Shown here: in pieces, positions 22,484 through 35,526 of the stretch
Numbering within the stretch: the stretch's first letter is position 1
Layout of the letters: every line of letters begins with the position of its first letter
Source of the DNA: Pseudoips prasinana
Lineage: Eukaryota; Arthropoda; Insecta; Lepidoptera; Nolidae
DNA length: 64,000 nt
NCBI GenBank assembly: GCA_951640165.1
Contig: OX621238.1
Location: 21,848,001-21,912,000 of the forward strand
Direction of reading: 5' to 3'
The notes under the pieces: generated by a model
Seen by the model: the letters and a program-made list of their open reading frames with translations, nothing else
The model's database searches: none
What the model was told of the DNA's origin: nothing
Translations under genes and position numbers: made by a program

Positions 22484-23970
22484 GGGTAATGAAAGAAGAA
22501 TTGTCTCTTACGAAGTCGCCATTGACAACGTTACTCCGAGAACACAAAAAGCCATTACCCGTCTGTCTACGGTCATGACAGATTATGAGTATAGAAATAG
22601 AGAATGATTTTATGGTAGCGCACAATATGAGCTTGCGCAGACGACGGCCATGAGGGGACAAAATATCCGCAGTGAGTCCTTATTGTTACTGACGCACATA
22701 GGAGTATTAGACCAAAAAATCCGGTCAAAATTATTTGATGTATTTTTCTTCATTGTTACGAAATGAAACACGATAATAAACCATTTCCGAGTATGTTATA
22801 TTAAATACAATGAATTTATTATATACATTATATACATTACACGTGCAGCGAAGGTCAATTCAGCAACAGGTACCTGGTCCCGTAAATCTTTTGTTCTTCG
22901 CCGCTTGCTCCTTTCACTTAATTCTTGGAATTGTTTTTGCGGTCTTCCCGGTATATTAGACCACGTAGGCAGCTCAATTGTTGCTTTGAGCCAATCCGCG
23001 TTCTTATCTAAGAACCGCTTCTCTATGCTGTGACATTCTGTCCACTTTTTCTTGAAACTGGTTTTAAAAAACCTCAAAGAACGACTTATAACACTCCTTT
23101 CTTCGACTGGGCATGATGTGAGCCGTACGAGGTTTTCTTCCAACAAAATGAACTTTTCTTCAAGTTTTTTTCCTTTAAACTCTTACATTATGTTATATAA
23201 TTCCAATCTACTAAGTTTCTTTACCATCTCTGAGGGATCTGTAACAAAAGAAAGCAAAAGTAGTAGATTTTCATATTTTGAATATTTATACCTAAAAATT
23301 CAAAATTCGACAAAAAATAAAGTTGAACGTTTGTGACCGACTTTATTGCATATTCATGTAGACAAAGGTCTTAAATATATGCTAACATAATAATTGAAAG
23401 GCGACAAGGCGCGACACTTGGTCAAATCCACTATGATATCTCAAATTTAGTAAAAAAATCGAGTACAAAAAGGCGTTACAAATATCGACTCAGTAAGTGA
23501 GGAAATCGGGAAAGAACTACATAAAATTTATTTTATAATATAGTACATACCTTCTATTTCTATACCCGATGGTTGTTTTTCTCGTAGTCCACTACACGCA
23601 GCCATTTTACACAGAGAATTTAGTGTCACAAAATAGAGCGCCAACAACAAAGCAATGCGATTCCGACAACGACTAAGTTCCGACTGGTCAGGTAGTCAAA
23701 TGGCCTGGGCGCGAGGACAGGTGGGGGCTGCCCCTCGATAAACCGGTTACTAGGCTACATGAAAAGTGCATTTTAAGTGTCATTACATTTTGTTTGTGAA
23801 CCTGACTTTTGACAGGATTTATGCCTCTAATACTCCTATGTGTGACGTTAGGTGACAGTTTGTCCGCGTATGCCGCCGGGTGATATAAGGGGATTGCGCG
23901 GATAAAGTGACACCTTATAATGGAACTAATAAGAGCGTGCCGCAGATATTTTGTCCGCCTTTCATTACCC
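22484..23970. mobile_element. TIR transposon, internally deleted, about 1.5 kb
   Basis: The ends are inverted: GGGTAATGAAAG at 22484 and CTTTCATTACCC ending 23970. Further inside, GACAAAATATCCGCAG (22657-22672) pairs with its near-inverse at 23941-23956, and CACATAGGAGTATTAGA (22695-22711) pairs perfectly with 23826-23842. A second CATTACCC at 22553-22560 may mark a smaller element in the left arm. The subterminal phrase CTAATAAGAGCG recurs in the MITE at 62710-62845. Target duplications are not clear and the superfamily is not determined. Confidence 0.6.
22841..23605 (-). pseudogene. Broken two-exon gene carried by the TIR element
   Basis: Exon 1 is 23605-23551: an ATG start and 18 codons plus one base (beginning MAACSGLREKQPSG) before a GTATGT donor. 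Exon 2 starts at 23238 after TTTTGTTACAG and stays in phase. It begins with a coiled-coil-like, lysine- and glutamate-rich stretch, contains one in-frame TAA at 23183-23185, and continues to a donor-like GTAATG at 22840. A basic motif GRPQKQFQELSERSKRRRT lies near its end. I have a memory of similar GRP-K-F-SERSKRRRT N-termini in uncharacterised insect and cnidarian proteins, but cannot name the family. No downstream transposase exon fits in the remaining 350 bp, so the copy is internally deleted. Confidence 0.55.
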
Positions 23971-24130
23971 TCATTTGCACAGGCCTTTAGGCTACTTGGA
24001 TGGAGTCCTTTTCAAAACGGTCGTCGTAACAGTATACTATGTAGAAACGTTACTATGTAAACATCATTATAAATTTTTAAATGCTTGCCGATAATATTAT
24101 TTTCAATTTACTGGTTAGATTAAAAGAAGC

Positions 24131-24137
24131 TATAAAG
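24131..24137 (+). promoter_or_regulatory. TATA-like box of the Ig-like gene
   Basis: TATAAAG lies 92 bp upstream of the ATG at 24223, leaving room for a start site near 24160 and a leader of about 60 nt. No arthropod TCAGT initiator is visible. Confidence 0.3.
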
Positions 24138-24222
24138 CAATGCACAATTAACATTTTATTGTACATTGCCTTCTTCGATTCCTATATGTTTTCATTAACG
24201 TGCGTGATGCAATAAAACAGAC

Positions 24223-25743
24223 ATGAATTTAACTTTTTTGTGTTTTGTCATCACCTCGTGTTTCTTATTGTGTACTGTCAATGCGGTAAGGTGAAACAAT
24301 AGTTCTAAATAGGACAACTGACCTAGTCATGTGAACAATGGTTGAATATTATCCGTTGTGTTATAGAAAATGAAATGAATTGTTAATATTATAAATTTGT
24401 ACTCATACCCGATAAAAACATACTTAGCTCGTACATAGTTATATATTTTGTTAGTTTTGGCCTTTTTGAGGTTCAGAATTTGTACGGAGCCCTATTGTAA
24501 TAAAGATATAACTTATATCAGATTATTTCATTGAACAACTTAGTAAGTTAATACAGAAGTGTACGGAATTATAAAAAAAGTGACACCCGCCTTGTATTTA
24601 GCTGGTTTTCGATAGAGAACTGTGTTGATATTTTTTATTTAAGTTTCAAGGATTGACAGTAACAACATTATTTACAAATGACATTAATCTTGTTGGCATA
24701 TGGGAACTCTAAACTAGTTCCAATAATAAAAATAAACTGAATAAGTCATTCCATTTTTCAGGTTTACAACAAAGATGTTATCTGTGTTATAGATGTGGTA
24801 ATTGTAAAATCAAAAATATATTTATTTAAATGTTTGCTGAAATTTCTTGATAGCTATTAAATTTATAAACTATAAAAATCTACTTAAATAGCCTTATTCT
24901 ATGCGAAATATTTCTTAATTTTCTGGGACAGTGAATTTAGAATTTAATTTACTGCTGTATAAGTTTATGATGTCATAATTTCAGGGCAAAGAACCAGTTT
25001 GTGAACTGATACCACGGAACTATCGTAGAAACAATGCAAATAACGAACCGTCACATGATCCTTATATTCCTAGAAACGGTACCCTCATTTTCAATTGTAC
25101 CAGAGAATGCAAATTGGTCAAACTTCAGTCGTTGACAGACCTTACTTCGCGCAACTTATTACTAAAATCTTGCCATGTAGAAGATAATGGCACCTATGTA
25201 TGTGAAACAATTAAATACAATAATTTCAAGAATATTGACAAAGTGTTATTTTTATCGAACGTTATAGGCACAAAAAAGTTTTACGAAGTTGATTGCTTAA
25301 TTTATTCGGACGGTGGGCGAGTGTGCCATAAAAAGGGAGAGCCTGACTCATACAGCAACTTGGTTGATACGGGGGCTATAGCAAGGCCGCAAGAGAGCAA
25401 CATCTTATCACAGGATGAGTTCATATGTGAAGAAAGTCCTGATAAAGAAGTTATTTGTGACACGAATCCGTATATACCTTATGAAGATGGTCTGAAACCG
25501 AAAGAATCGATTAAATTAAATGACAAAGTTCTTCTTAAAACTGGCAGCTACGTGGTTCCATTAACTCGTGTTTGTATAGGGTCGTGGTGTGGTTTCAGAG
25601 GCAGAGTCGAATCGAAAACGCGGAGACAATTTAGTTACCGCCCCCCTGGAGGGGATACATACCGTTGTTACTACGCTAATAATCAACAAATTTGCAAACG
25701 AATTCAAATCGGAAATAATAAGAACCGCAATGATTGGCTCTAA
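24223..25743 (+). CDS. Secreted cysteine-rich protein with Ig-like motif (3 exons)
   Basis: Exons are 24223-24285, 24762-24797 and 24985-25743, joined by GT-AG introns of 476 and 187 bp, both phase 0. Exon 1 encodes exactly a signal peptide (MNLTFLCFVITSCFLLCTVNA), with V and A at -3 and -1. The 36-nt microexon adds 12 residues, and exon 3 adds 252 and a stop. Of 285 residues, the mature part has 14 cysteines. Residues 66-106 contain GTLIFNC and HVEDNGTYVCE; the D100-G102-Y104-C106 pattern is typical of the F strand of immunoglobulin domains, with Cys71 as likely partner, although the 34-residue spacing is short for the fold. Three NxS/T sequons lie at NGT (64), NCT (70) and NGT (101). The C-terminal half is basic and cysteine-paired (CIGSWCGFRG). 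AATAAA follows the stop by 9 bp. I do not recognise the family; a secreted immune or ligand-binding role is only a guess. Confidence 0.75.
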
Positions 25744-25751
25744 AATACGTA

Positions 25752-25757
25752 AATAAA
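25752..25757 (+). promoter_or_regulatory. Polyadenylation signal AATAAA
   Basis: A canonical hexamer lies just after the TAA at 25741-25743 and is followed by T-rich and GT-rich sequence. Confidence 0.6.
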
Positions 25758-25930
25758 AAGATGTGTTTTTAAATTTGTGTTTTTGTAGTTAACTCATAAG
25801 AACCTACTTTTAAAACCCATTTACTGTCATATAAAGCTGCAACCCGTAGGTTTATTTATATTTAGTTTCATCATAAATGGTAGGTACTTGTGACAAGCTA
25901 AACGGTAGGTAAAATATTTATATACAGTTG

Positions 25931-26062
25931 ACTGCACGTGTGGTGAAGTGGGGAAGGCAGTAGATTATATATACCTCGGCAACTTCGAGTTCAGGGTTCG
26001 ATCACTGCAAAGAACAACAGATGTTATCAACAGTTGGATCTTGCAGTTGATTTTTCAACATA
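25931..26062 (+). mobile_element. SINE family C variant, head
   Basis: CTGCACGTGTGGTGAAGTGG and CTCGGCAACTTCGAGTTCAG match a variant also seen at 29930. The 3' half is missing. Confidence 0.5.
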
Positions 26063-26176
26063 TTTTTACCTTTATAGGCAAATTAAGATCCTTTAACGTT
26101 GACTATTAATGTTACAGCTATCAGATTCAAAATCTGTAGAGCTAGTAAGAGGCCATGAATACTGGTTTAGTTAATA

Positions 26177-26318
26177 TTCATCATCATCATATCAGCCGAA
26201 AGTCGTCCACTGCTGGGCAAAGGCCTCCCCCAAACATCTCCACAACAGCCGGTGTTGCGCTGCCCGCATCCAACGGCATCCCGCGACCTTTGTTAGATCG
26301 TCGGTGAACCTTGTGGGT
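26177..26318 (-). mobile_element. RTE-type LINE 3' end
   Basis: The minus strand reads about 42 uninterrupted residues with TDDLTKVAGCRWMRAA and then GEAFAQQWTTFG followed by a stop and ATGATGATGA. This is the RTE ORF C-terminus and its microsatellite end. Confidence 0.8.
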
Positions 26319-26804
26319 AGTTAATATGATGCATCTAACAATATGTAAACCTATTAACTTTGAAATTACTTAGGCATTAAATAAAGTATCTACTGTAAAC
26401 AATATATGTAATGAAAACCTAAGTAATAATATTACATTTCATAAAAGTACACTGAAAACAAGGTATCACTTATAACTAAATCGTATACTGCATGGGCCAT
26501 AAAAATATTGATTGGTATGCGAGCACATATACCTAGCCATCCTATTATTTATAGTGTACACTGCAAACAGTGAACAATTGAATAAATCAATTTTATTGTA
26601 TTCACCTCTCAATTAGGATTGAGGTACATTCATGAAACAACAATATTAAGTCGGAACAATAAATCGGATAACGTAACGAACTTGCCGTGCGGTGACGCAA
26701 ACGCATGACGTATCTTAACAAGATCTGGTTGAAGTTTCATTGCAATATACATCGCAGAAATGAACTTAAATTGGATGGTGACTGCCGACAATGTTTCTGT
26801 TTTT
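26319..26804. other. AT-rich stretch, nothing recognised
   Basis: No gene or repeat recognised. Confidence 0.4.
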
Positions 26805-26997
26805 AAGACAACGCCGCACTAGGTTAATAGGTCTCGTCCCGTCATGTCACATCCCCTCAGGGTGGTGGAGGTAACGCCTGTATCTCTGGCTATAAATCAC
26901 ACCCAACTCACAGTCCACACAAATGGTTGTCCGGCGGGAACCGAAACAGAAACACGTAGTAGCGAAGCGACTAACTTAACCACTGCACGAAACGTGC
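26805..26997 (-). mobile_element. SINE family C, divergent
   Basis: On the minus strand the head ends in a degraded B box (GGTTCCCGCCGG) and the body includes TTTGTGTGGACTGTGAG and the TAGTGCGGCGTTGTC end. Confidence 0.55.
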
Positions 26998-27544
26998 AAT
27001 TTTTGTATTACTTTTAAACTACCCTATACAACAGCAACAATTTACTAAAGATATGTAATAGTATTTACTCCAGAGATTTAATAAAAAAAATGGTCACAAA
27101 TGTAATACAAAAGCAAAAAAATATAAACAACAGGCTATATCTTAATCAGGATGTATGTATTTTTTTGATTTAAGAGTTTAAAGTTTTTGGTGGAAATAAA
27201 GTGGGGATGCTCTATCTCGTTTCAAAGTACGACTGTTAATATGTAGATTCTATGGCTGGACTACAAGTGACGTCATATGTCAACATAGCGTGTTCTTTGT
27301 CTAACATGATCTTTAAATATTTTATAACTTTGTTTGTTTTGCGGCACTTTAATTTTGTTTTACTTTAAGGCTATATTGGTGGCCAGTCTTTTTAATAGAA
27401 AATTTAAAAAAAGTTCGTATTCTTATGAAATATTCATAATTTGTACATTGTAATATGTTTAATATTAAGCTAAGTACTGAAGAAAATACGCCAGCTTTTC
27501 GTATTTATCAAAACGACTGGTTTTCTGTTAGTTTACATACATAC

Positions 27545-27625
27545 ACAGACTCACGCCTGTTTCCCTGAGGAGAAGGCAGAGACAACGGATTCCCATTTGT
27601 CACGATCTTTGCACACCTCTTTGCT
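27545..27625 (-). mobile_element. LINE ORF C-terminal scrap
   Basis: The minus strand reads VCKDRDKWESVVSAFSSG, closely matching the plus-strand text at 30740-30810. The W-x-S-V-V-S-A pattern is typical of a LINE ORF2 end. Confidence 0.6.
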
Positions 27626-27720
27626 CTCTATTAGTTTGATTGTCCAATACGAGGAACTCGTGTGACAGGCCCCCATTAGGTAAATTAAGAAAAAACAAAG
27701 GAATTCTTGAATGGAATATT

Positions 27721-27802
27721 TTTTTTAAAGACAATGCCCGCACTAGTGAATCTCATCCCTGTGTCGCGGGGTACCTTACAAACATATAATATGTAGACGG
27801 AC
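27721..27802 (-). mobile_element. SINE family C, 3' half
   Basis: The tail and CCGCGACACAGGG core are present on the minus strand. The sequence switches at about 27800 into the fold-back element. Confidence 0.6.
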
Positions 27803-27966
27803 AACCGGCTGAGTCGCCGAACATCGTGATCGTGATCGGCGTTTAAATAAATAAAGGTTAAAAATGACTTAATCAATCGTTAAATCGGCTTCGACGTTTA
27901 AAATCGATACCGGACCATTTTTGAAGTCACATGTGCTCATGGAAGCCGATTTAACGATTAATTAAT
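27803..27966. mobile_element. Fold-back tRNA-like element, partial second copy
   Basis: ACCGGCTGAGTCGCCGAACA, the TTAAAAATGACTTAATCAATC segment and GGAAGCCGATTTAACGATT match the arms of 15989-16260. The right arm is cut short near 27966. Confidence 0.65.
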
Positions 27967-29929
27967 CTGTCCGTGAATATACTCGTAGAAATAATATTTG
28001 CTACCTAAAATATCATACTAATAAAAAATAAATTCACTATGCAATATTTTTTCATTAGAATACATGAAATATTGTGAACGATTTGGTGTAGAAATTTCAA
28101 TACCGTTGCTATAAATTACAGTTTCCGTTCAATGTTGATGATGCGCCAAATAAAAGTGAATATCAATAAGCACTGAAATTATTCACAGTTTTCAACTTAA
28201 TGCTTGACGAAGTGTGAAATTGAATAGCACTTTAGTTCGAGGTTTAGATACATTGAATATTTTGTAAGATTACACTTTAAAGAAGCATTGCTAAATAAAC
28301 ACAGAAAATAGGCAAAAAACTTTTGTCACAATAGGTATATTTCACGAGCCATATAAAAAAATATTGACCGGCATACTTTTAGTTACAGTTAAATATAAAA
28401 TGGTTGGTTAAAAATATGCTTAAATATTGAATTATTAATGTTATATGGTAATTTAACAGTAAGATAGCGAATTTCCGACTTGGTACTTGAAGTATCGTCT
28501 CGCTGAATTAGCAGAGGAATATTCAAACGGATGAGATTCCAGGTTTGATTCCCGTGTTAGATCAGAATATATTATTGGAAAAACTGTAGAAAAGTTATTC
28601 TTCAGAATTTCCGTTATTTAAGTTTTAAGACTTGTGCACAAGTGTGTCTTCGGTCGCACCAAGCTTTGAGACAAAGTCTAGAGTATTGTAGAGAGGCCAG
28701 GTACGTCTAATGAGAGTCATTTTATTTGTAATTTATTGGTTAGGGAAAAAAACAGTTACACATCATATATAACTTAAAAATAACTTATGATATAATAAAA
28801 ATGCTTAACCCACAACATTGCTTTTTTTCAATATAACTAGTAGTAGTATCCTCGGCTAACTATAAACGTGAAGTAAAAAGAAAGTATATATCTGTTACCT
28901 GTTTATAAACTACTGACCCAATCGCGATAAACCTTAATATATTATAATACGTTCTTTTGAAAAAATAAATTTCTTTAACGATATTGAACCCTAGGCAAGG
29001 GCGCACTTATGACTCCTCGTCTGAGCACAGGTCTCCACCCACAGAATACTCGTGTTATATAGTTACGCGGGTCAAGCCGTAGATATAGGCTAGTTATATA
29101 AAACTTAGTTTATTTGGTTGCAAGATGCAGATGAAATTCTGAACGTGAATTGGATGGCTTCTTGCTGACATCTTGGCCTCAAAAGAAAAACTTTAAATGC
29201 ATTGCGAGGCATCTAACAGTGACCTAGTCTGTTAAATTACACAGTACTTTACTCAACTATACGTAACAGCGGTATTACTTAGTAATTTAAAAGAATCCAT
29301 ACTTGCTTATGACTTCACCTTTGATATTACGGAGTGGTGTATATTTTAACGTTTTTTATCTCGGATTACGGGTGATTATGTAGAGTTATGCGAACTGCTT
29401 AATTTGTAAATGGTTAATACAGATTTCAAACAATTCGCTACATTTTAAAGGTTTTTAACTTCCTAGTGGACGTTTTACATAGAAAAGAGTTTATGAAAAA
29501 CGTTGTAAACAAGGCATTAATGAATCTTAAGTATCTTTCGCTTAATAAATTGTTTATCATTTATACGTTGATATTAGAATTCAATTTATTGTATTCAACA
29601 TATTCCTGGCTATTAATGCTTCCCCATAACTGTACCTAAAATTAAAAAATAATATTATCACAAATGTATTGCCGTGTAAATATTATTTTTAATGTTCAAA
29701 TACAAACTCTGTAATCAATTTATTTCCGAATAGCTTCTCTACGACGTGCTTTAACAAAAATATAAATTGTCATTAGTGGACATTTATGGAGAAGCATTTA
29801 TAAAATTTATCTACTTATATGAAAATAAATATATTAAAAAAAAAGTAGTATATTATGTACCAACGATAAGGCGCCCTCACTTTTTTAAAAATGGTAACTA
29901 AATAATGGTATTCATTTGAATGCATAATT
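27967..29929. other. Long AT-rich stretch, nothing recognised
   Basis: No credible exon, RNA gene or repeat end was found on either strand. Confidence 0.4.
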
Positions 29930-30070
29930 GTGCACGTGTGGCGCGGTGGTCAAGGTACCTCACTACCACCTCGGCAACCTCCTGTTTCAGTTTCGACTCT
30001 CGGAAAGAACCGTAAACTATTTGTGTGGCCTATATATGATTGTTGAGAGTTTGGATGTGCTTTCTGTCGA
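29930..30070 (+). mobile_element. SINE family C variant
   Basis: GTGCACGTGTGGCGCGGTGG, ACCTCGGCAACCTCCTGTTTC and AACTATTTGTGTGGCC follow the family order. Confidence 0.6.
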
Positions 30071-30675
30071 TTAATATCATATCTAAAAAGTTACCCAGAA
30101 AAAAAAAACAGAAGAGTTCTTTGTTTGTTTTAAGTGAGTGAAAGTATAACATAACATTTACTCTCAATTGCCTATACAGGACACAACCAAGTAACGAAAT
30201 TCGATTTCGGTGTAGTTATGTAAATGTTACGCCATAGGTATTTCCTGTATTTAATGCCAGGTACTTAAATGATAAGTAAGTAGAATCATTGGCTAATCTG
30301 TGATCGAACGAAAGCATAAACATAATTCAGTATTATGTAGAGCCTTAATAAATATTTGCTTTGGCAGCCAGTTTCGACTAAGGTTCGTAGTTGACAGAAG
30401 AAAATAAGAACGAAGCAGCTGATAAATAACTTTCAACCAGAGTTGTTAGCACATTCGATTCAAAATTGAGTTTTCACAGAGTAGTTTTAATCTCTTATTC
30501 AAATGCGGGGTTCAAATATGTGAATACAATTAGGAAGAAGTATTATATATACCAGAAGGTTATTAGGCATACCTGTCGAAGATAATTTAAACACAAACAG
30601 GTAATTTAAGCTCAGACCCTTATTTTTAATACTTTTGGTTTGCGATTTATTTTTAAGATAATAAAAATAAAATAC

Positions 30676-30815
30676 ATAGACTCACGCCTGTTTCCCAGAG
30701 GGGTAGGCAGCGACAACGGAATATAATGACAGTAAACGAGGCAAAAGATGTGTGCAAAGATCGTCACAAATGGAAATCCGTTGTCTCTGCCTATCCGTCT
30801 GCCTAAAAATGAAAT
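30676..30815. mobile_element. Two inverted LINE C-terminal scraps
   Basis: A minus-strand piece (30676-30721) and a plus-strand piece (30750-30805, reading CKDRHKWKSVVSAYPSA and a stop) face each other, so the sequence can fold back on itself. Confidence 0.6.
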
Positions 30816-31967
<1,152 letters not shown>

Positions 31968-32830
31968 TCATCTCATATATTACTCATCTGATTTAATAGT
32001 TATATTGTTTTTTGATATACCTAAGCATATAACATTTTACTATAGCTTTGAATCTGATATTGGAAGCAACAGTAAGTAAGTGATATAAACTAAGATATCA
32101 CTTCACTTTTTACAAATACAACATGTAACGTAATTAACGCACACCCTCAAACACCCCAATTAAATATTATGTTGTAATCACAATACATACACTGAATTTT
32201 TAATTTAACTGCATTGCTATTTAATAAATTAGTTTCTTGGAATTAAGTTTATTTTTCTTTATTTTGTAGGTATTGAATGATGGGATTTATATGTAAACAA
32301 ATAAACCTGCGATTTTAAAAGTCTTATTACTTTGACGTACGGTCCATTTCAATTTGTTTTGACTGTACAGGGTTAATATGACAATAATTACCGTAGGTTT
32401 AATTATTTTGGAATAATAAATTACCTAAATTAAAAATGATATAACTTGATTCAGTAAACGATTCTGAACAAACTGTTAATTAAGTTCAATATTGTATATG
32501 GCTTTTCACAGCATCAGCAGCAATTTCTTCAACATCCAGTAATATAAATGATACAAGTATGGAGCCATGGGGCCGACGTTGTATGGTGCATATTACATAT
32601 CAATTCTAATCAAAAAGTGTACTACTTACAAAAAATATACGTCAGAGCACTGTCTTAAGAATCAGTTACAGCTGCAGAATATTTTAAAATAGAAAGAGGA
32701 AAGCTGAGAAAGTATAAGAATTACGTCAGACTTGACAGTGACATCTGACATTTCTATTGTCTCACACCTGCATTTAATGTTTACGTGCATCATCAACATT
32801 TAAGAACAATTTTATCTAAAGTTTACACAC

Positions 32831-32879
32831 AAACTCTTTGGTCGGCATTTGTGAGTGACAAATGCCGACCAAAGAGTTT
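32831..32879. repeat. Perfect 22-bp hairpin, 5-nt loop
   Basis: Arms 32831-32852 and 32858-32879 (core CTTTGGTCGGCATTTGT) are exact inverses around GAGTG. Confidence 0.85.
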
Positions 32880-33229
32880 ATGCATTTTCGTCACTTTACA
32901 ATAGGGAAAAGAAAAACTCAAATAGAATTTAATGTGTTCTTAGTGAATTTAATGAGAAATTGTAATTTTACCTGGTAAGTAGGTGCTTTAGGTGCTAGGC
33001 TATAAACGATGCCCTCAAATAAAATACATAAGTTTTATTTCTAGCACTTACGATGGAATCCGGTACCTATGGCTTTGTCCTGAAAACTTAGCTGACTGAT
33101 ATGTTTAGAGTTACATTTGAAACATCATATAAAAATGCTACTAAAGTATCAAGTAAATGAATAATAAAATTTTAAGTAGGACTATTCTTTTAGGTTATAT
33201 CTCTCTATAAAAGATTTGGCCCACTTTTG

Positions 33230-33268
33230 CCTCGACCATTGCTGCTACAAGAACTGCAATGGTCGAGG
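33230..33268. repeat. Perfect 13-bp hairpin, 13-nt loop
   Basis: CCTCGACCATTGC at 33230-33242 pairs exactly with 33256-33268. Confidence 0.8.
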
Positions 33269-34691
33269 TACGAGTCTAATGAAAAAAGTCCTCCTTAAAA
33301 TGTTATTAATTATTTATTTGTTACTTTAGGAGCATTAAATGCAGGAGTTAGTTAGGATGAACAGTGGGACACGTAAAGAAAATGGTTTTGTAATTAGTGA
33401 ATCACTACCGCAAGGAATTTATTCATGAATAAATAGGAGTTTAATTAAATTTCAAACTTCTAAATATTGTTATATAATCAAAATTCATACTCGCTTCACT
33501 TTGGTTATCCCTGATCTGTAGTGAGTAATCAGCGAGTACGAATTTAGTTGTTTTTTCGGTATTTAGGTCACATGGATTTCCAAGAACAATAATGAACCAC
33601 GGCTTGTGGAATATATACTGCCTTAGTAATGACCTAGCCTTCACAATAATGTACGAAGAGACGTAATAGTGCAGTATATAACACTTCTACATGCCCACTT
33701 TCAATTAGCTACGCCTGTTCAATTCATGAACAATAGGTTTATAAAAACAATTCGCACAGATTTGTTCGCGAGGCATTCGGAAGTCAACCGATCCAAGTTG
33801 CAGGCGTAATATATTACAATGCGCATTCTTATCAAATTGTACAGTGATTACTGATTACATTGATATTTTCGTTAGATGAATCAAGATACCCTGTATTTAT
33901 AGTTTGCGTCAGGTAGATTTGTCGGCAATGTCATCTACATATGAATATTTAAAATTATTTCGATTGATTGCACCTGGCGGCTATAATATATGAGTATCTA
34001 CCGACGATGGCCGTTATCTATATTCAGATAATTGGTGGGGTAATTTAATAATGTAGCGGGGCATAACGAATTACATAACAGTTCTATGGAAATGCTGATA
34101 TGCTATGCATTATAAAACATTATGAAGTTTAACAATTTTGGGCTAAGAATTGTTACAGTTTGGTAGCAATTTGAGAAATATGTTGTAAATTTCTTAATAT
34201 GTTTAGCTTAAGTCTTTTGTGCTGTAAGTTAGTTTTCACTTTCAAATTTGGATACTTACTGTTTCTAAACTAACCACAATGCTAGACCAAACTTGTCAGG
34301 TCTGGGACGTATTGTTTGTACAAACTTTCCACAAAACATTAAAAGAAGACTAGAAACCCAATTCATTCCATGTCCATTTCGGTCATGTTTTCATATTGTT
34401 TCATTATGTTACAGACGTACTAATAGTGCTTCAGTTTCCCACAAATACTGAGTCAGCTTAGTAAAGTAGATGTAGCTAATTAGTATTTTAAATAGTCTAA
34501 CGTAAATACTGACATGGACTAATGACCTACTGTTTTAAGTTCTCCGCGATTAGTCTGTGGTACTAAACCACTTTAATTGTTTTAACCTGCAAACATATAT
34601 TAACACAAACGTCCACTTTAGGCTGTTGACCTTGCAGAGCGAGTCCTTATAGAGGACATATATAAAACTAATGAGTATACATTTTTCTAAA

Positions 34692-35105
34692 TCCTACCAA
34701 TATTATAAATATGATAGTTTGTGAGAATAGACGTATAGAGAGGTATGGATATTTATTACTCTTTCACTCAAAAACTATTGAACGGTTTTTGATGAAACTT
34801 CTTAGTACTTAATATAACTTCTACTAGCTGTGCCCTGCGATTTAACTCGCCATAAACTTTTTAAATTAAACTATACGTATATAACGTTAAACTTTATAGT
34901 TAAACTTTAAAAAATAGCCTATGTGTTATTCGGATATATAAGCTATATTACTACAAAGTTTCATTAAAATCCGTCCGGCAGTTTTTGCGTGAAGAAGTAA
35001 CAAACATACACTCACACACTCACAAACTTTCGCCTTTATAATATGAGTATGATATCCGAATAACACATAAGCTATAAATTATTAGGATTAACACGGGAAC
35101 AACTT
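34692..35105 (+). mobile_element. Helitron-like element interrupted by another
   Basis: The plus-strand copy runs 34692-34823 and resumes at 35053 (TATCCGAATAACACATAAGC) to about 35105. Its 3' hairpin is missing. The gap is the oppositely oriented copy 34824-35052. Confidence 0.6.
34824..35052 (-). mobile_element. Helitron-like element nested in another
   Basis: On the minus strand it begins A|TCATACTCATATTATAAAGG (35052) and ends GCAGGGCACAGCTAG|T (34824). Both ends follow the Helitron rule, and it sits inside an older copy of the same family. Confidence 0.65.
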
Positions 35106-35526
35106 CAATTATTTTTTAAAGTGACCCTTCATAACATACGATTTTATGAATTATATTAATAAAAGTTGATTCGAAGGACGACTGTAGTTGACTCTTCGTC
35201 ATGGGTTTGGTAAATCAAAGATTTCTTTAGAACATTCAATGAGCTATTTAATACGTAAATAAAATATTCATATTGTCGTTTAATGTTTGAAGTTTTTGAA
35301 CGAGACAACATATTTTATACAGAAATAGTAGAAATAGCAACACTTATTCCAAATTTTTGTCGGTCATTTTACTTAATGATTCACTATTCTATCCACTTTT
35401 TTATACCACGCCTCAATATACCTACGCATATTTTAACGGTTACGATCAGGTTTAGTCAATTTGACTGCAAGGTATTGGTACTGGTAATATTAATATGATG
35501 GCACCGTCCTGTCGTTAGTTACATAT
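35106..35526. other. AT-rich stretch, nothing recognised
   Basis: No gene or repeat recognised before the solo LTR. Confidence 0.4.

Larger units (their letters stand above)
31968..34691. other. Long AT-rich stretch holding two hairpins
   Basis: Apart from the hairpins at 32831 and 33230, no gene or repeat was recognised. Confidence 0.4.
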
